Of a DNA stretch of 64,000 nucleotides, positions 9,238-18,214 are shown in pieces. The notes under the pieces were generated by a model. The model made no database searches and was not told the origin of the DNA. It worked only from the letters and a program-made list of their open reading frames with translations. Location of the stretch: assembly GCF_900107965.1 (NCBI RefSeq), contig NZ_FNVU01000006.1, forward strand, positions 327,337 through 391,336, written 5' to 3'. Source of the DNA: Actinacidiphila yanglinensis (GTDB lineage Bacteria; Actinomycetota; Actinomycetes; Streptomycetales; Streptomycetaceae). The first letter of the stretch is position 1; each line of letters begins with the position of its first letter. Position numbers and translations under genes: made by a program.

Positions 9238-10392
9238 TCAGGACGTGCCGCCCGCCGCCGGGACGGACCCGGCGCCGAGCACGGGGCCGGGTACGGCACC
9301 GCGCTCGGCGGCGGCGTGCTCGGCGGCCCGGCGTTCGGCGGCCCGGCGTTCGGCGGCGTGGCGGCGGTGCACCACGTCCAGCCGCAGCGCGGGCAGCGCG
9401 ATGAGCAGCAGCAGCGCCGCCGCGATCCACACCCCGAGCGCCAGCAACAGCGGCCCGAGGTGCCGGGCGCCGAAGTACTCCACGTCGACCAGCGCGCCCA
9501 CCCCCGCCCCGCCGGGCAGCAGCTGGCTGATCCAGCGCCAACCGCCCGGCAGGTAGTGCCAGTTCAGAGCGCCGCCGCTGGTGGCGTTCCCGATCACGAT
9601 GAAGATCAGGCCGGCCACGCCGATCCCGAGGCCGTGCAGGACCCGGGTGAGGGCCATGGTCGCGGTGGCGACGGCGTACGAGATCGCCGCGGAGATCGCC
9701 GCGACCTGCCACGGGTGGCCGGCGACGGCGTCGAACCCGGCGTCGGCGACCGCGGTCAGCAGCGCCCCGGTGACGACGGCGAACGCGAGCGGGACGGTCA
9801 CCCGGACCAGCAGGGAGGCGCCGGCCGCGCCCTGGTGGAAGGCCATCGCGAACAGGAAGGCGCTGAGCGCGACGCCGAACACGTAGTAGAAGACGGCCAG
9901 TCCGCGGCTGTCGCCGGACGGCAGCGGCGTGGTGTCGGTGACGGTCGCGGCGGCGCCGACGTGGTGGGCCGAGCCGGTGAACGCGGTGGTCAGGGTCTGC
10001 GTCACCCCGGGGCCGTTCGCGCCGGCCAGGGTGATGTGCGCGGCGCCGGGGTGGCTGAGGTCCAGCGCACCGTAGATGTCCCGGTGCTGGACGGCGGTGA
10101 CCGCCGCCGCGGGGTCGGCGTAGTGGGTGAACCGGAAGCCGCCCGGCTGCTGCCGGTCGAGCCCCTGCTCGACGGCGGTGACGGCCGGGCGCGGCCCGGT
10201 CACGGCTATCGGCAGGCCGTGCGGCTGCGGATGGTGCAGCGCGGCCAGGAACACGGTCACGAACGCCGCGGCGACGGCGAGCCCGACGACCACGGGCCGC
10301 AGGACCGCGACCCGGCCGACGGGGCGGGAGGCGGCGAAGGGATGGGGCCGCCGCGTGTCCACGGGTGGCGGGGTGGTGGGAGTCGCGGGCAT
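9238..10392 (-). CDS. YhgE/Pip-like ABC-2 type membrane protein
   Basis: 384 residues. One N-terminal membrane helix (about residues 28-48), then a ~150-residue extracytoplasmic domain (ITGPRPAV-like start, Tyr/Ala-rich), then about five membrane helices (GLAVFYYVFGVALSAFLFAM to the C-terminus) and a charged Ala/Glu/Arg-rich tail (RRHAAERRAAERRAAEHAA). This layout is that of YhgE/Pip/ABC-2-like permeases found in drug-export and phage-infection-protein families; no ATPase is adjacent. The gene follows a MarR regulator in the same direction with a 110-bp gap, suggesting control by it. ATG 10392 has AAGGA upstream. Export substrate unknown. Confidence 0.75.
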   Translation of the reverse strand: MPATPTTPPPVDTRRPHPFAASRPVGRVAVLRPVVVGLAVAAAFVTVFLAALHHPQPHGLPIAVTGPRPAVTAVEQGLDRQQPGGFRFTHYADPAAAVTAVQHRDIYGALDLSHPGAAHITLAGANGPGVTQTLTTAFTGSAHHVGAAATVTDTTPLPSGDSRGLAVFYYVFGVALSAFLFAMAFHQGAAGASLLVRVTVPLAFAVVTGALLTAVADAGFDAVAGHPWQVAAISAAISYAVATATMALTRVLHGLGIGVAGLIFIVIGNATSGGALNWHYLPGGWRWISQLLPGGAGVGALVDVEYFGARHLGPLLLALGVWIAAALLLLIALPALRLDVVHRRHAAERRAAERRAAEHAAAERGAVPGPVLGAGSVPAAGGTS

Positions 10393-10502
10393 GGGTGGTC
10401 CTTCGCAACGTCGCTGGAGGGTAAGGGAGTTCAGCCGCGGGGCCGGGCCGGGTCCGGCATGCCTGGCCCCGGCGAGCCGAGGCCGGGACGTGCCGGGGCC
10501 GG

Positions 10503-10982
10503 CTAGAAGCCTTCGAAGACGGCGGAGCGCGGGGATGCCTCCGCGCAGGCCCACAGGTGGTCGAGGAGCTGGGCGCGCTGCTCGGCGCTCAGCGGCGCGA
10601 ACAGCAGGTCCTCGGCCGCGTCGACCACGGAGTGGGCGCGGGTGACCAGGTCGCGGCCGCTCGCGGTGAGCCGGGCCGGCCGGACCCGGGCGTGGTGGGT
10701 GCTCGTCCCGCGCTCGACCAGGCCGCTGCCGACGAGGCCGCCGAGGATGCGGGTCATCGTCTGCGGGGTCACCGACAGGGCGCGGGCGAGCTGCGCGTTG
10801 GTGCTGCCGCTGAAGGAGTCGAGTATCGCGAGGACCGCGTACTGGCTGGCGGTCAGGCCGAGCGGGCGCAGCCCCTCGTCGACCCGGGTGCGGATCGCCT
10901 GGTTGAACCGGCGCGCGACATACCCGACGCGGTGGCGCAGCACCTCGTCCTGGTCCGGGTCCATATCAGCATGCTCACTCAT
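10503..10982 (-). CDS. MarR-family transcriptional regulator
   Basis: 159-residue winged-helix regulator: LTASQYAVLAILDSFSGSTN, recognition region LARALSVTPQTMTRILGGLV, and the wing with HARVRPARLTASGRDLV. MarR proteins usually repress an adjacent efflux gene and release DNA on binding a phenolic or drug ligand. The membrane protein downstream on the same strand and the divergent MMPL transporter at 11263 are the likely targets. ATG 10982 is used; ATG 10964 is an in-frame alternative. The DNA around the start carries several CATG/GCATGC palindromic elements (10968-10993) that could be the operator, but no clean dyad was defined. Confidence 0.9.
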   Translation of the reverse strand: MSEHADMDPDQDEVLRHRVGYVARRFNQAIRTRVDEGLRPLGLTASQYAVLAILDSFSGSTNAQLARALSVTPQTMTRILGGLVGSGLVERGTSTHHARVRPARLTASGRDLVTRAHSVVDAAEDLLFAPLSAEQRAQLLDHLWACAEASPRSAVFEGF

Positions 10983-11262
10983 GTTCGTATGCTTACACAG
11001 ACCTCCCGGAGGGGCAAGGAGCCGAGGTGGGGGCACCCGCCGGGTCCGCGGGTGGGGCGGGAGGTGGGGCAGCAGATGCCACCCGCGGGCGTACTCCCGC
11101 GGGGGTAATCCGGGCGCCGGTACGCGCTGGGGAGGCGGCGCGAATTCGGTCCCCGGCGCGACGAGCGGGGCGTCCGGCCCGCAGACGATGGACGGGACCG
11201 GAGACGCGGGCGGCAGGAGCCCGGGCGAGGGACGCAGCGACCGCTGCCGGAAGGAGGCCACG

Positions 11263-13452
11263 ATGAGGGCAGCGAAGTGGGAGGCGGGTGCCGGGCCGCG
11301 GGCCGGTGGACCGGCGGGGGGCCGCCGAGGGGCACGCGGCCTGCCGTGGCTGGTGCTGGCGCTGTGGATCGGGGTGCTGGCGGTGGCGGTGCCGCTGGCC
11401 GGGCGGCTGGGCGACGTGCAGCGCGACAGCGTCGTGGACTACCTGCCGGCGAGCGCCGACTCCACCCAGGTCGCGAAGGTGCAGCAGGAGCTGCCGGGCG
11501 GCGAGTCGACCGACCTGGTGGTCGTCTACCACCGTGACGGCGGCCTCACCGCCGCGGACCGCCGCACGGCGGCGGGGCAGACCGCCGACCTGGCCCGCAC
11601 CTTCCGGCTGACCGGTGGCGCCGCCGCGCCCGAGGGCGTGCCGTCGAAGGACGGCACCACGCTGATGTACCCGGTCTCCAGCACCCAGCCCGGGGAGGAC
11701 TCCGACGCGAAGACGACGTTCGTCGACGGGGTGCGGGACATCGCCACCGGCGGGCACGGGCTGACCGTGAAGGTCGGCGGCCCCGGCGGCCTGGACGCCG
11801 ACGCGTCGGAGGTCTACAGCTCGCTGGGCGGCCCGCTGCTCTACACCACCGTGCTGGTGGTGGCGGTGCTGCTGATCCTGATCTACCGCAGCCCCGCGCT
11901 GTGGCTGGTGCCGCTGTTCGCCGCCGGCGCCGCGGACGTGCTGTCGATGGCGGTCACCTACCTGCTCAACCGGGCGTTCGGGATCACCGTCAGCGGCCAG
12001 AGCTCGGGCGTGATGACGATCCTCGTCTTCGGCGTCGGCACCGACTACGCGCTGCTGCTGGTGGCCCGCTACCGCGAGGAACTCCGCGGCACCGCACGGC
12101 CGTACGACGCGATGCGCACCGCGCTGCGCAGGTGCGCGCCGGCGATCACGGCGTCCGCGGGCACGGTGGCCGCGGGGATGCTGTGCCTGCTGGCGGCGGA
12201 CCTCAACAGCAGCCACGGCATGGGACCGGCGGCCGCGGTCGGGGTGGCCAGTGCGCTGGCCGCGATGGTGACGCTGCTGCCCGCGCTGCTGGTGCTGCTG
12301 GGCCGGCGGGTGTTCTGGCCGCTGGTCCCCGAGCCCGGCAGCGAGCCGAGGCCACCGCGCCGCGGCGGCTTCGACGCGATCGGCCGCCTCGTCGGCCGCC
12401 GCCCGGTGGCGGTGCTGATGTCCGGGGTGGTGCTGCTCGGCGCGCTGGCGCTGGGCGTGCTGCATCTGCCCGGCAGCCTGAAGCAGCAGGACAGCTTCGC
12501 CACGAAGCCGGACTCGATCGCGGCGGCGCAACTCCTCGGCGCCGCGTATCCGGACCGGTCCGGCCAGCCGATCACGGTGGTCTCGCACACCGGTGCCGCG
12601 AGCGCCGCCGAGCGCACCGCCCGCGGCACCGTCGGTGTGGTCACGGTCCGGCCGGGCCGGACCGGCGGCGGCTGGAGCGAGTTCTTCGTCACCGCGGCCG
12701 GCCCGCCGCAGTCCGCCGCGGAGACCGCGACCATCAGGCGGCTGCGCGCGGAACTGCACGGCTCCTACGTCGGCGGCCCGAGCGCTCAGCAGATCGACCT
12801 CCGGTCCACCAACAGCCGGGACCGCGAGATCGTGGTGCCGATCACGCTGGCCGCGATCGTGCTGATCCTGATCCTGCTGCTGCGCAGCCTGGTCGCCCCG
12901 CTGCTGCTGGCCGCCGCGGTGATCGCGGTGTGGGGCTCCGCGCTGGGCGTCGGCGGCCTGGTCTTCGGTCCGGTGCTCGGCTTCCACGGCACCGACCCCG
13001 GGCTGGGGCTGCTCAGTTTCGTGTTCCTGGTCGCGCTGGGGGTCGACTACGGCATCTTCCTGATGCACCGCATGCGGGAGGAGGCGCTGAACGGCGCGCC
13101 GCCGCGGCAGGCCACGCTGAGCGCGCTGCGCACCACCGGCGGCGTGATCACCTCGGCGGGCATCGTGCTGGCCGCGACGTTCTCGGTGCTGGTGAACATG
13201 CCGCTGGTGCAACTGGCCGAGCTGGGCTTCGTGATCGCCGTCGGGGTGCTGCTGGACACGTTCGTGGTCCGCACCTTCCTGGTGACCTCGGCGTCGATGC
13301 TGCTGGGGCGGCGGCTGTGGGCGCCGGGCGCGCTCGGCCGGGCCCGGCCGCCGGCCGCGGGTGAGGACGGGGGCAACGGCCCCGACGACACCGCTGCGGT
13401 CGGCCGTTCGGGCGGGGACGGCGTCGAGCGGGAGGCGCCGGCCACCCGCTGA
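11263..13452 (+). CDS. MMPL-family RND transporter
   Basis: 729-residue inner-membrane transporter with the duplicated MMPL plan: one helix, ~150-residue extracytoplasmic loop (DSVVDYLPASADSTQV), five to six helices, then the same again. Both halves have the signature helix-4 segment used for proton relay: GTDYALLLVARYREEL (about residue 260) and GVDYGIFLMHRMREE (about residue 594). MMPL proteins export lipids, glycolipids or drugs in actinobacteria. The C-terminal tail is acidic and disordered. ATG 11263 follows GGAAGGAGG. It diverges from the MarR gene, which probably regulates it. Substrate unknown. Confidence 0.93.
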   Translation: MRAAKWEAGAGPRAGGPAGGRRGARGLPWLVLALWIGVLAVAVPLAGRLGDVQRDSVVDYLPASADSTQVAKVQQELPGGESTDLVVVYHRDGGLTAADRRTAAGQTADLARTFRLTGGAAAPEGVPSKDGTTLMYPVSSTQPGEDSDAKTTFVDGVRDIATGGHGLTVKVGGPGGLDADASEVYSSLGGPLLYTTVLVVAVLLILIYRSPALWLVPLFAAGAADVLSMAVTYLLNRAFGITVSGQSSGVMTILVFGVGTDYALLLVARYREELRGTARPYDAMRTALRRCAPAITASAGTVAAGMLCLLAADLNSSHGMGPAAAVGVASALAAMVTLLPALLVLLGRRVFWPLVPEPGSEPRPPRRGGFDAIGRLVGRRPVAVLMSGVVLLGALALGVLHLPGSLKQQDSFATKPDSIAAAQLLGAAYPDRSGQPITVVSHTGAASAAERTARGTVGVVTVRPGRTGGGWSEFFVTAAGPPQSAAETATIRRLRAELHGSYVGGPSAQQIDLRSTNSRDREIVVPITLAAIVLILILLLRSLVAPLLLAAAVIAVWGSALGVGGLVFGPVLGFHGTDPGLGLLSFVFLVALGVDYGIFLMHRMREEALNGAPPRQATLSALRTTGGVITSAGIVLAATFSVLVNMPLVQLAELGFVIAVGVLLDTFVVRTFLVTSASMLLGRRLWAPGALGRARPPAAGEDGGNGPDDTAAVGRSGGDGVEREAPATR

Positions 13453-13486
13453 CCCACCCGGCGCCGCGGCCCGGTTCCGCACGGCG

Positions 13487-13522
13487 GCGGGCGCCTCCCG
13501 TTCACCAACGGGTGGCGCCCGC
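13487..13522. terminator. Bidirectional stem-loop terminator
   Basis: GCGGGCGCC-T-CCCGTT, loop CACC, AACGGG-T-GGCGCCCGC: 15 paired bases broken by a single T-T mismatch. It sits between the convergent MMPL gene and the gene ending at 13578. Confidence 0.7.
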
Positions 13523-13577
13523 ACGGGTCATCGGGTGGACCGGGGCCGACCGGGCACCGTGACCACGGGCGACCGGC

Positions 13578-14477
13578 TCAGCGCGCGCGGGCACCCTGAG
13601 CCCGCAGCGCACCCGCCACCGCACGCAGGAAACCGGCGTACGCGCCCGGGGCCGGCGGCAGTTCGGGGTTCCAGGGCAGCACCTGCGCGGTCAGGGACAG
13701 CCGCTCCCACGCGGGCACGCCGGCGAGTGCGGACAGGGGGACGGCGTTCGCCCGGGTGTCGGCGAGGACCACTCCTGCGCCGCCGACCGCCGCGAGCGCC
13801 TGGTCCCAGTCGGTGGTACGCCAGTTGACGCCCGGACCGGGGCCCGGGTCGGCCATCCGCACCCCGAGGTCGGCGAGGTGCCGCAACTCCGGCCAGGTAC
13901 TCGGCCGGGCGAGGTGCACCTGCTCGGGACCGGCCGGCGACAGGGCGACCACCTGCGCGGTACCGCCACCGACCGCGACCAGCCGCAACTCCTCCTCGGC
14001 CGCAGCGAGTTCGGCGCCCGCCGAGCCGATCTGCGCGCCGAGCGCGACGGCCAGCGCGGCGAACCGACCGAGTATGGTCCGCAGCGACGCCTCCCCGCCG
14101 ACGCCGAGCGCCAGCACCGGCACGCCCGCCGCCTCCGCGACGGACTCCGCGAGCGCGTACGGCGCCTTCCCGTCGTACGTCACGTCCACGACCACGTCCG
14201 GGTCCAGCGCGCGCAGCGCCTCCTCGGCGACGTCCGCTCCCCCGCCCAGGTAGGCCACCTGCGCCGGATCGAGCCCGCCGAGCTTCGCCGGGTCGGCCTC
14301 CGCGCCGCTGTCGTGGCCCGAGCCGTACACCGCCACCGGCCGCAGGCCGTGCTCCCACAGCGCGGCCCCGGCGCGTACGTACGCCACCACCCGCGGCGTC
14401 CCGCCGGCACCGGACGCCGTGCTGCCCCGGTCGTCGGTGAACTCCCAACCCGCCTGCCGCGCACTGCCGTTCGTCAT
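13578..14477 (-). CDS. Periplasmic-binding-protein-like (TroA/FepB fold) protein without signal peptide
   Basis: 299 residues resembling the iron-siderophore/cobalamin ABC binding-protein family: RVVAYVRAGAALWEHGLRPV near the N-terminus, LDPDVVVDVTYDGKAPY, an AAGVPVLALGV segment, and a C-terminal lobe with GVVLADTRANAVP and AWERLSLTAQVLPWNPE. No lipobox or signal peptide is present, although these normally sit in the N-terminus, so it is probably cytoplasmic. Similar stand-alone cytoplasmic members occur in streptomycetes; their ligand is not established. The ATG at 14477 is preceded by AAGGGGG. It is convergent with the MMPL gene. Confidence 0.7.
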   Translation of the reverse strand: MTNGSARQAGWEFTDDRGSTASGAGGTPRVVAYVRAGAALWEHGLRPVAVYGSGHDSGAEADPAKLGGLDPAQVAYLGGGADVAEEALRALDPDVVVDVTYDGKAPYALAESVAEAAGVPVLALGVGGEASLRTILGRFAALAVALGAQIGSAGAELAAAEEELRLVAVGGGTAQVVALSPAGPEQVHLARPSTWPELRHLADLGVRMADPGPGPGVNWRTTDWDQALAAVGGAGVVLADTRANAVPLSALAGVPAWERLSLTAQVLPWNPELPPAPGAYAGFLRAVAGALRAQGARAR

Positions 14478-14630
14478 GCAGCCGACCCCCTTTGCCGTCC
14501 GCGCGGGGCCCCGCGGGACCCGCCGCGTGCCCTCCACCCTGCGCCCCGACCCGCCTCGCCGACAAGGGCGCCTCGGGCTGCCGGCAAGGCCGGCTCCAGG
14601 CCACGACGCGACCGGATGGCGCCGGCCGGC

Positions 14631-15107
14631 CTACCCCGTGGGCGGCGCCGGGGGATGATCGTCGTGAGCGGTGGCGGGACCGAGGAAGTCCCGGCCCTGG
14701 ATGATCCCGTGGTGGATGCCGCCGCTGACCGAGTTGTTCACGATGGAGACCCCGCCACCCGACGTCCCGGGCGCCAACTCGGCGAGCAGCGAGCGAAGTT
14801 CGTCGGCGGCGCCCGGGTCCGCGCGCAGCACGCGGCGCAGCCGGGCCCGCCACTCGTCGGCCACGTCGGCGGCGGTGTCCTCGTCACCCGCCTCCCGCGC
14901 CCCCACCAACGCAGCGTGGGAGTCCTGGAGTTGGCGGTCGATCCCGCCAGGGTCACCGCCCCGGGCGAAGAACGCGGCCAGCCGCCCGCGCACCTGGCCC
15001 CACGCGTCGGAAACCATCAACCCCACCAGGGCGGTCGCCCCCGAGGACGCCAGCCCGGCCAGTTCGGCTTCCACCCGCCCCACCCCGTCCCGCTCGCCGT
15101 GCGTCAC
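14631..15107 (-). CDS. Hypothetical protein with SxSNSVSGG-like C-terminal motif
   Basis: 158 residues; function not recognised. The N-terminal ~60 residues are helical (VEAELAGLASSGATALVGLM, QVRGRLAAFFARG), then a charged region with EDTAADVADEWRARLRRVLR. The C-terminal part carries VSIVNNSVSGGIHHGIIQGR, a motif also seen in many actinobacterial proteins of multi-domain signalling or conflict modules (for example those with NB-ARC or TIR partners), where its role is unclear. GTG 15107 has GGGGGAG upstream. No partner gene of a defence system is adjacent, so such a role remains speculation. Confidence 0.6.
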   Translation of the reverse strand: MTHGERDGVGRVEAELAGLASSGATALVGLMVSDAWGQVRGRLAAFFARGGDPGGIDRQLQDSHAALVGAREAGDEDTAADVADEWRARLRRVLRADPGAADELRSLLAELAPGTSGGGVSIVNNSVSGGIHHGIIQGRDFLGPATAHDDHPPAPPTG

Positions 15108-15259
15108 CCCGCTCCCCCACGGTAGGGCACCGCGACCCGGGCCGGGGCCGGTCGGCGACAGCCCCGACGGTCACGCCGCGCCGGACCGCCCGGCGCGGTC
15201 CGCGGCCCGCGTTCGCGATACTTCTCGGACGGACACGGCGGGCGGAGGGCGGGGAGACG

Positions 15260-16315
15260 ATGGCACGGGACACGGAACCCGACGGGACGGGTGCTGCCGG
15301 CGGGCTGGCGCGGGTGGCCGCCGAGGCGGGCGTGTCCGTGTCGACGGTGTCGAAGGTGCTGCACGGCCGCTCGGACGTCGCCGCGCGGACCCGGGCGCGG
15401 GTGCAGCGGCTGCTGGAGCAGCACGGCTACGCGAACGCGGCGCGCGGGCGGGCCGCGCCGACCGCGCTGGCGGCCGGCGGGCTGATCGACTTCGTGATCG
15501 GGGAACTGGACGGCCCGTGGGCGGTCCAGCTCGTCCGCGGGGCGGAGGAGGCCGTGCACGCGGTCGGCATGGGGCTGGTGGTCTCGGCGGTGCACGGCCC
15601 GGGCGACGGGGACGGGCCGTCCCGGCACTGGCTGGAGGCGCTGGCCAACCGGCCGACCCGCGGCGCGGTCCTGGTCGTGCCCGGGCTGTCCGAACCGCAG
15701 CGGGAGGAACTGCGCCGGCTGGGGCTGCCGTTCGCGCTGATCGCGCCCGCGGAGGAGCCGCCGCCCGGCGTGCCCTGGGTGGGCGCCACCAACTGGCCGG
15801 GCGGCCTCGCCGCGACCCGGCACCTGGTCCGGCTCGGCCACCGCCGGGTCGCGGTGATCGGCGGGCCACCCGGCCGGCTCGCCTCCCGGGCCCGGGTCGA
15901 CGGCTACCGCTCGGCCCTCGACGAGGCCGGGCTGCCGTTCGACCCGGCACTGGTCCGCTACGGCGACTTCTCGCACGAACCCGCCTTCCGGCACGCGCTG
16001 GACCTCCTGCGGCTGCCCGACCGCCCCACCGCGATCTTCGCCGGCAGCGACCAGCAGGCACTCAGCACCTACCGCGCCGCCGACCACCTCGGGCTGCGCG
16101 TGCCCGCCGACCTCAGCGTGGTGGGTTTCGACGACCTCGACTTCGCGGACTGGGTCACCCCCCGCCTCACCACCGTCCGCACCCCCCTCCCCGAAATGGC
16201 CGCGGTCGCCACCCGCATGGTCCTCCAACTCCTTTCCGGCCGAGCCCCCGAGACCACCCGCGTCGAAGTGGCCAGCGAGCTCGTCGTCCGCGACAGCACC
16301 GCCCCACCCCCCTGA
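15260..16315 (+). CDS. LacI-family transcriptional regulator
   Basis: 351 residues. N-terminal LacI helix-turn-helix (LARVAAEAGVSVSTVSKVLH) and hinge at about residues 15-65, followed by a two-lobed sugar-binding domain (GALIDFVIGELDGPW-like start, GHRRVAVIGGPPGRLASRARVDGYRSAL, AIFAGSDQQALSTYRAAD, VPADLSVVGFDDLDFADWVTP). Such proteins repress carbohydrate-use genes until a sugar binds. No sugar enzyme is adjacent; the next gene is a quinone oxidoreductase. ATG 15260 has GGGGAG 5 nt before it. A LacI-type dyad exists upstream of the glucanase at 31807, but a link to this regulator is unproven. Confidence 0.92.
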   Translation: MARDTEPDGTGAAGGLARVAAEAGVSVSTVSKVLHGRSDVAARTRARVQRLLEQHGYANAARGRAAPTALAAGGLIDFVIGELDGPWAVQLVRGAEEAVHAVGMGLVVSAVHGPGDGDGPSRHWLEALANRPTRGAVLVVPGLSEPQREELRRLGLPFALIAPAEEPPPGVPWVGATNWPGGLAATRHLVRLGHRRVAVIGGPPGRLASRARVDGYRSALDEAGLPFDPALVRYGDFSHEPAFRHALDLLRLPDRPTAIFAGSDQQALSTYRAADHLGLRVPADLSVVGFDDLDFADWVTPRLTTVRTPLPEMAAVATRMVLQLLSGRAPETTRVEVASELVVRDSTAPPP

Positions 16316-16345
16316 CCCAAGCCTCCGGAAGCACCCGCACGTACA

Positions 16346-16480
16346 GGGGGGCGTGGGGGCACCTACCAGGCGAAGCCCTGGGGGGAGAACGGCGCGAGCA
16401 ACCCACCACCGACAGGTGGTCCCTCAACCGGCCGACGAGACCACCCCGGTGGGTCGGGGCCCCCGGGAATACCCCTTCCC
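16346..16480 (+). repeat. Interspersed intergenic repeat, copy A
   Basis: GGGGGCACCTACCAGGCG, CCTGGGGGGAGAAC, GCGCGAGCAACCCACCACCG and CAGGTGGTCCCTC follow each other here. The same order recurs at about 22.4 kb (CAAGCCCACCACCGGCAGG, TGGTCCCTCGACCGGC), and the first half recurs inverted at about 21.3 kb. It occupies most of the gap between the LacI gene and the oxidoreductase. Confidence 0.75.
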
Positions 16481-16560
16481 GACCGCACAGTTGGACGCGA
16501 AGCACGACCACCCCCGCGAGCCCGTACAAGAAAGCCCGTACCAGAAGAGAGGCCCCCTCC

Positions 16561-17478
16561 ATGAAGGCTGTGCGGTTCCACGCGTACGGCGGAATCGATG
16601 TCCTCCAGGTCGAAGAAGTGGGACGGCCCGCGCCCGGCCCCGGGCAGATGCTGATCGAAGTACGCGCCGCGGGAATCCAGCCCGGCGAGGTGATGATCCG
16701 CGAGGGCGCCCGCCACGGCCGCTGGCCCGCCACCTTCCCCACGGGCCAGGGCAGCGACCTCGCCGGGGTCGTGGTGGAGACGGGCCCCGAAGTCCGCGGC
16801 TTCGCCGTCGGCGACGACATCCTCGGCTTCACCCACCAGCGCGCGAGCCACGCGGAGTTCGTCGTGGTCGAGGACGTGAACGTGGTCTCCCGACCCGAGA
16901 ACCTCCCCTGGGACGTCGCCGGTTCGCTGTACGTGGCCGGCACGACCGCGTACGCGACGGTGTTCGCGGTGGACCCCGGCCCGGGCGACACGGTCGTGGT
17001 GTCCGCTGCGGCGGGCGGCGTCGGATCGCTCGCGGTGCAGCTCGCACGGCGGCACGGCGCCACGGTGATCGGGCTGGCGAGCGAGCGCAACCACGCCTGG
17101 CTGGCCGACCACGGGGTGGTCCCGGTCGCGTACGGCGAGGGCGTGGCCGAGCGGATCCGGCAGGCCGCCGGCGGGCGGGTCGACGCGTTCATCGACACGT
17201 TCGGCGACGGATACGTCGAGCTGGCGGTGGAGTTGGGCGTGCGGCCCGAGCGGATCAACACGATCCGCGACTGGCAGGCCGCGGCCAAGGTCGGCGCGCG
17301 GACGTACGGCGAGGGTTCCGCGGCGTGCGCGGTCGTGGTCGGGCGGCTCGCCCGGCTGGCCGCCCGCGGGGAACTCGACGTGCCGATCGCCCGCACCTAC
17401 CCGCTGGAGCAGGTGCGGGACGCCTACCGGGAGTTGGAGCGGCAGCACACCCACGGCAAGATCGTGCTCCGGCCGTAG
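16561..17478 (+). CDS. NADPH:quinone oxidoreductase / zinc-free alcohol dehydrogenase family
   Basis: 305-residue MDR-superfamily enzyme. GroES-like N-terminal domain (MKAVRFHAYGGIDVLQVEE, AAGIQPGEVMIREG, GSDLAGVVVETGPEV), then a Rossmann domain with VVVSAAAGGVGSLAVQLARRHGATVIGLAS (the GxGxxG/AxxGGVG dinucleotide signature of quinone oxidoreductases) at about residues 142-168. The structural and catalytic zinc cysteines are absent, so it belongs to the quinone-reductase subgroup, using NADPH to reduce quinones or enones. ATG 16561 follows a GAGAGG site. Monocistronic; ends at a strong terminator. Confidence 0.92.
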   Translation: MKAVRFHAYGGIDVLQVEEVGRPAPGPGQMLIEVRAAGIQPGEVMIREGARHGRWPATFPTGQGSDLAGVVVETGPEVRGFAVGDDILGFTHQRASHAEFVVVEDVNVVSRPENLPWDVAGSLYVAGTTAYATVFAVDPGPGDTVVVSAAAGGVGSLAVQLARRHGATVIGLASERNHAWLADHGVVPVAYGEGVAERIRQAAGGRVDAFIDTFGDGYVELAVELGVRPERINTIRDWQAAAKVGARTYGEGSAACAVVVGRLARLAARGELDVPIARTYPLEQVRDAYRELERQHTHGKIVLRP

Positions 17479-17484
17479 CGCCGC

Positions 17485-17515
17485 GACGGGCGCGGCCGGT
17501 CCGGCCGCGCCCGTC
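17485..17515. terminator. Near-perfect palindromic terminator
   Basis: GACGGGCGCGGCCGG, one T, then CCGGCCGCGCCCGTC: 15-base perfect arms (fold with a small loop). It lies between the oxidoreductase and the convergent secreted-protein gene. Confidence 0.7.
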
Positions 17516-17542
17516 ACACGTCGTGCCCCGCCCGTCGCGCGC

Positions 17543-18025
17543 TCAGTAGACCGTGACGTCCCAGTGGTTGCCCTCGTCGCAGTACAGGTTGCCGGAGGCG
17601 GCCTCCCACTGCGGGTAGCCGTCGGCGCGGTAGCCGATGTACGTGAAGCTGTTGTGCACGTAGTTGTCGATGCACGAGTTGTGCGACAGGTCGACCTTGT
17701 AGCCGTTGTAGTGGCTGTAGGTGCCGGACGCGTGGCCGACCTCCGTGCCGCCGGTGATGTTGATCGCGCAGCCGCTGGCCCCCTTCAGCGTGATCATGGC
17801 GTTCACCGTGCCGGAGTTGATCTGGTCGAAGGACGTACAGGTCGAGTTGGAGCGGGTGGTGCAGTTTCCGCTCGAACTCCAGGTGATGCCCGCGGCGGAC
17901 AGCTTGGCCGCTGCCGCGGACTGGGTCATCTTGGTGCCGCTGGCGTGCGCGGCCGGGGCCGCGACCACGAGCGCGGCGGCCGCGGCGAGAGTGGCGACGG
18001 CGTACCTGCGGGGACGGTGGGACAC
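17543..18025 (-). CDS. Secreted protein with M15-peptidase-like GTYSHYNGYKVDL motif
   Basis: 160-residue exported protein. Signal peptide: basic start SHRPRRY, hydrophobic core, cleavage near APAAHASG (about residue 30). The mature part has four to six Cys and the segment TGGTEVGHASGTYSHYNGYK, which resembles the metal-binding loop of phage and bacterial D-Ala-D-Ala/endolysin-type M15 peptidases (His and Asp ligands in SHxxGxKxD). A cell-wall or muramyl-peptide role is thus plausible but unproven. GTG 18025 is chosen because GCAGGAGG lies 5 nt upstream; a longer in-frame start would hide the signal peptide. Convergent with the oxidoreductase. Confidence 0.75.
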   Translation of the reverse strand: MSHRPRRYAVATLAAAAALVVAAPAAHASGTKMTQSAAAAKLSAAGITWSSSGNCTTRSNSTCTSFDQINSGTVNAMITLKGASGCAINITGGTEVGHASGTYSHYNGYKVDLSHNSCIDNYVHNSFTYIGYRADGYPQWEAASGNLYCDEGNHWDVTVY

Positions 18026-18214
18026 GGGGCCTCCTGCGGTGAGGGAGAGGCGGAACGTGCTGACCTGGCAGGCCCATACGCTAGCGGGTATCGCGAACAT
18101 GACAAGTAGGCCCTGCGTGACGGCCGGGTGAACGCCCCCACGTCGCACCGGGCCGGCGGCTCAGGCCCCGCGAAGCCGCGCCCCGCGGAGCCGTACCCCG
18201 CGGGGCGCCGCCCC

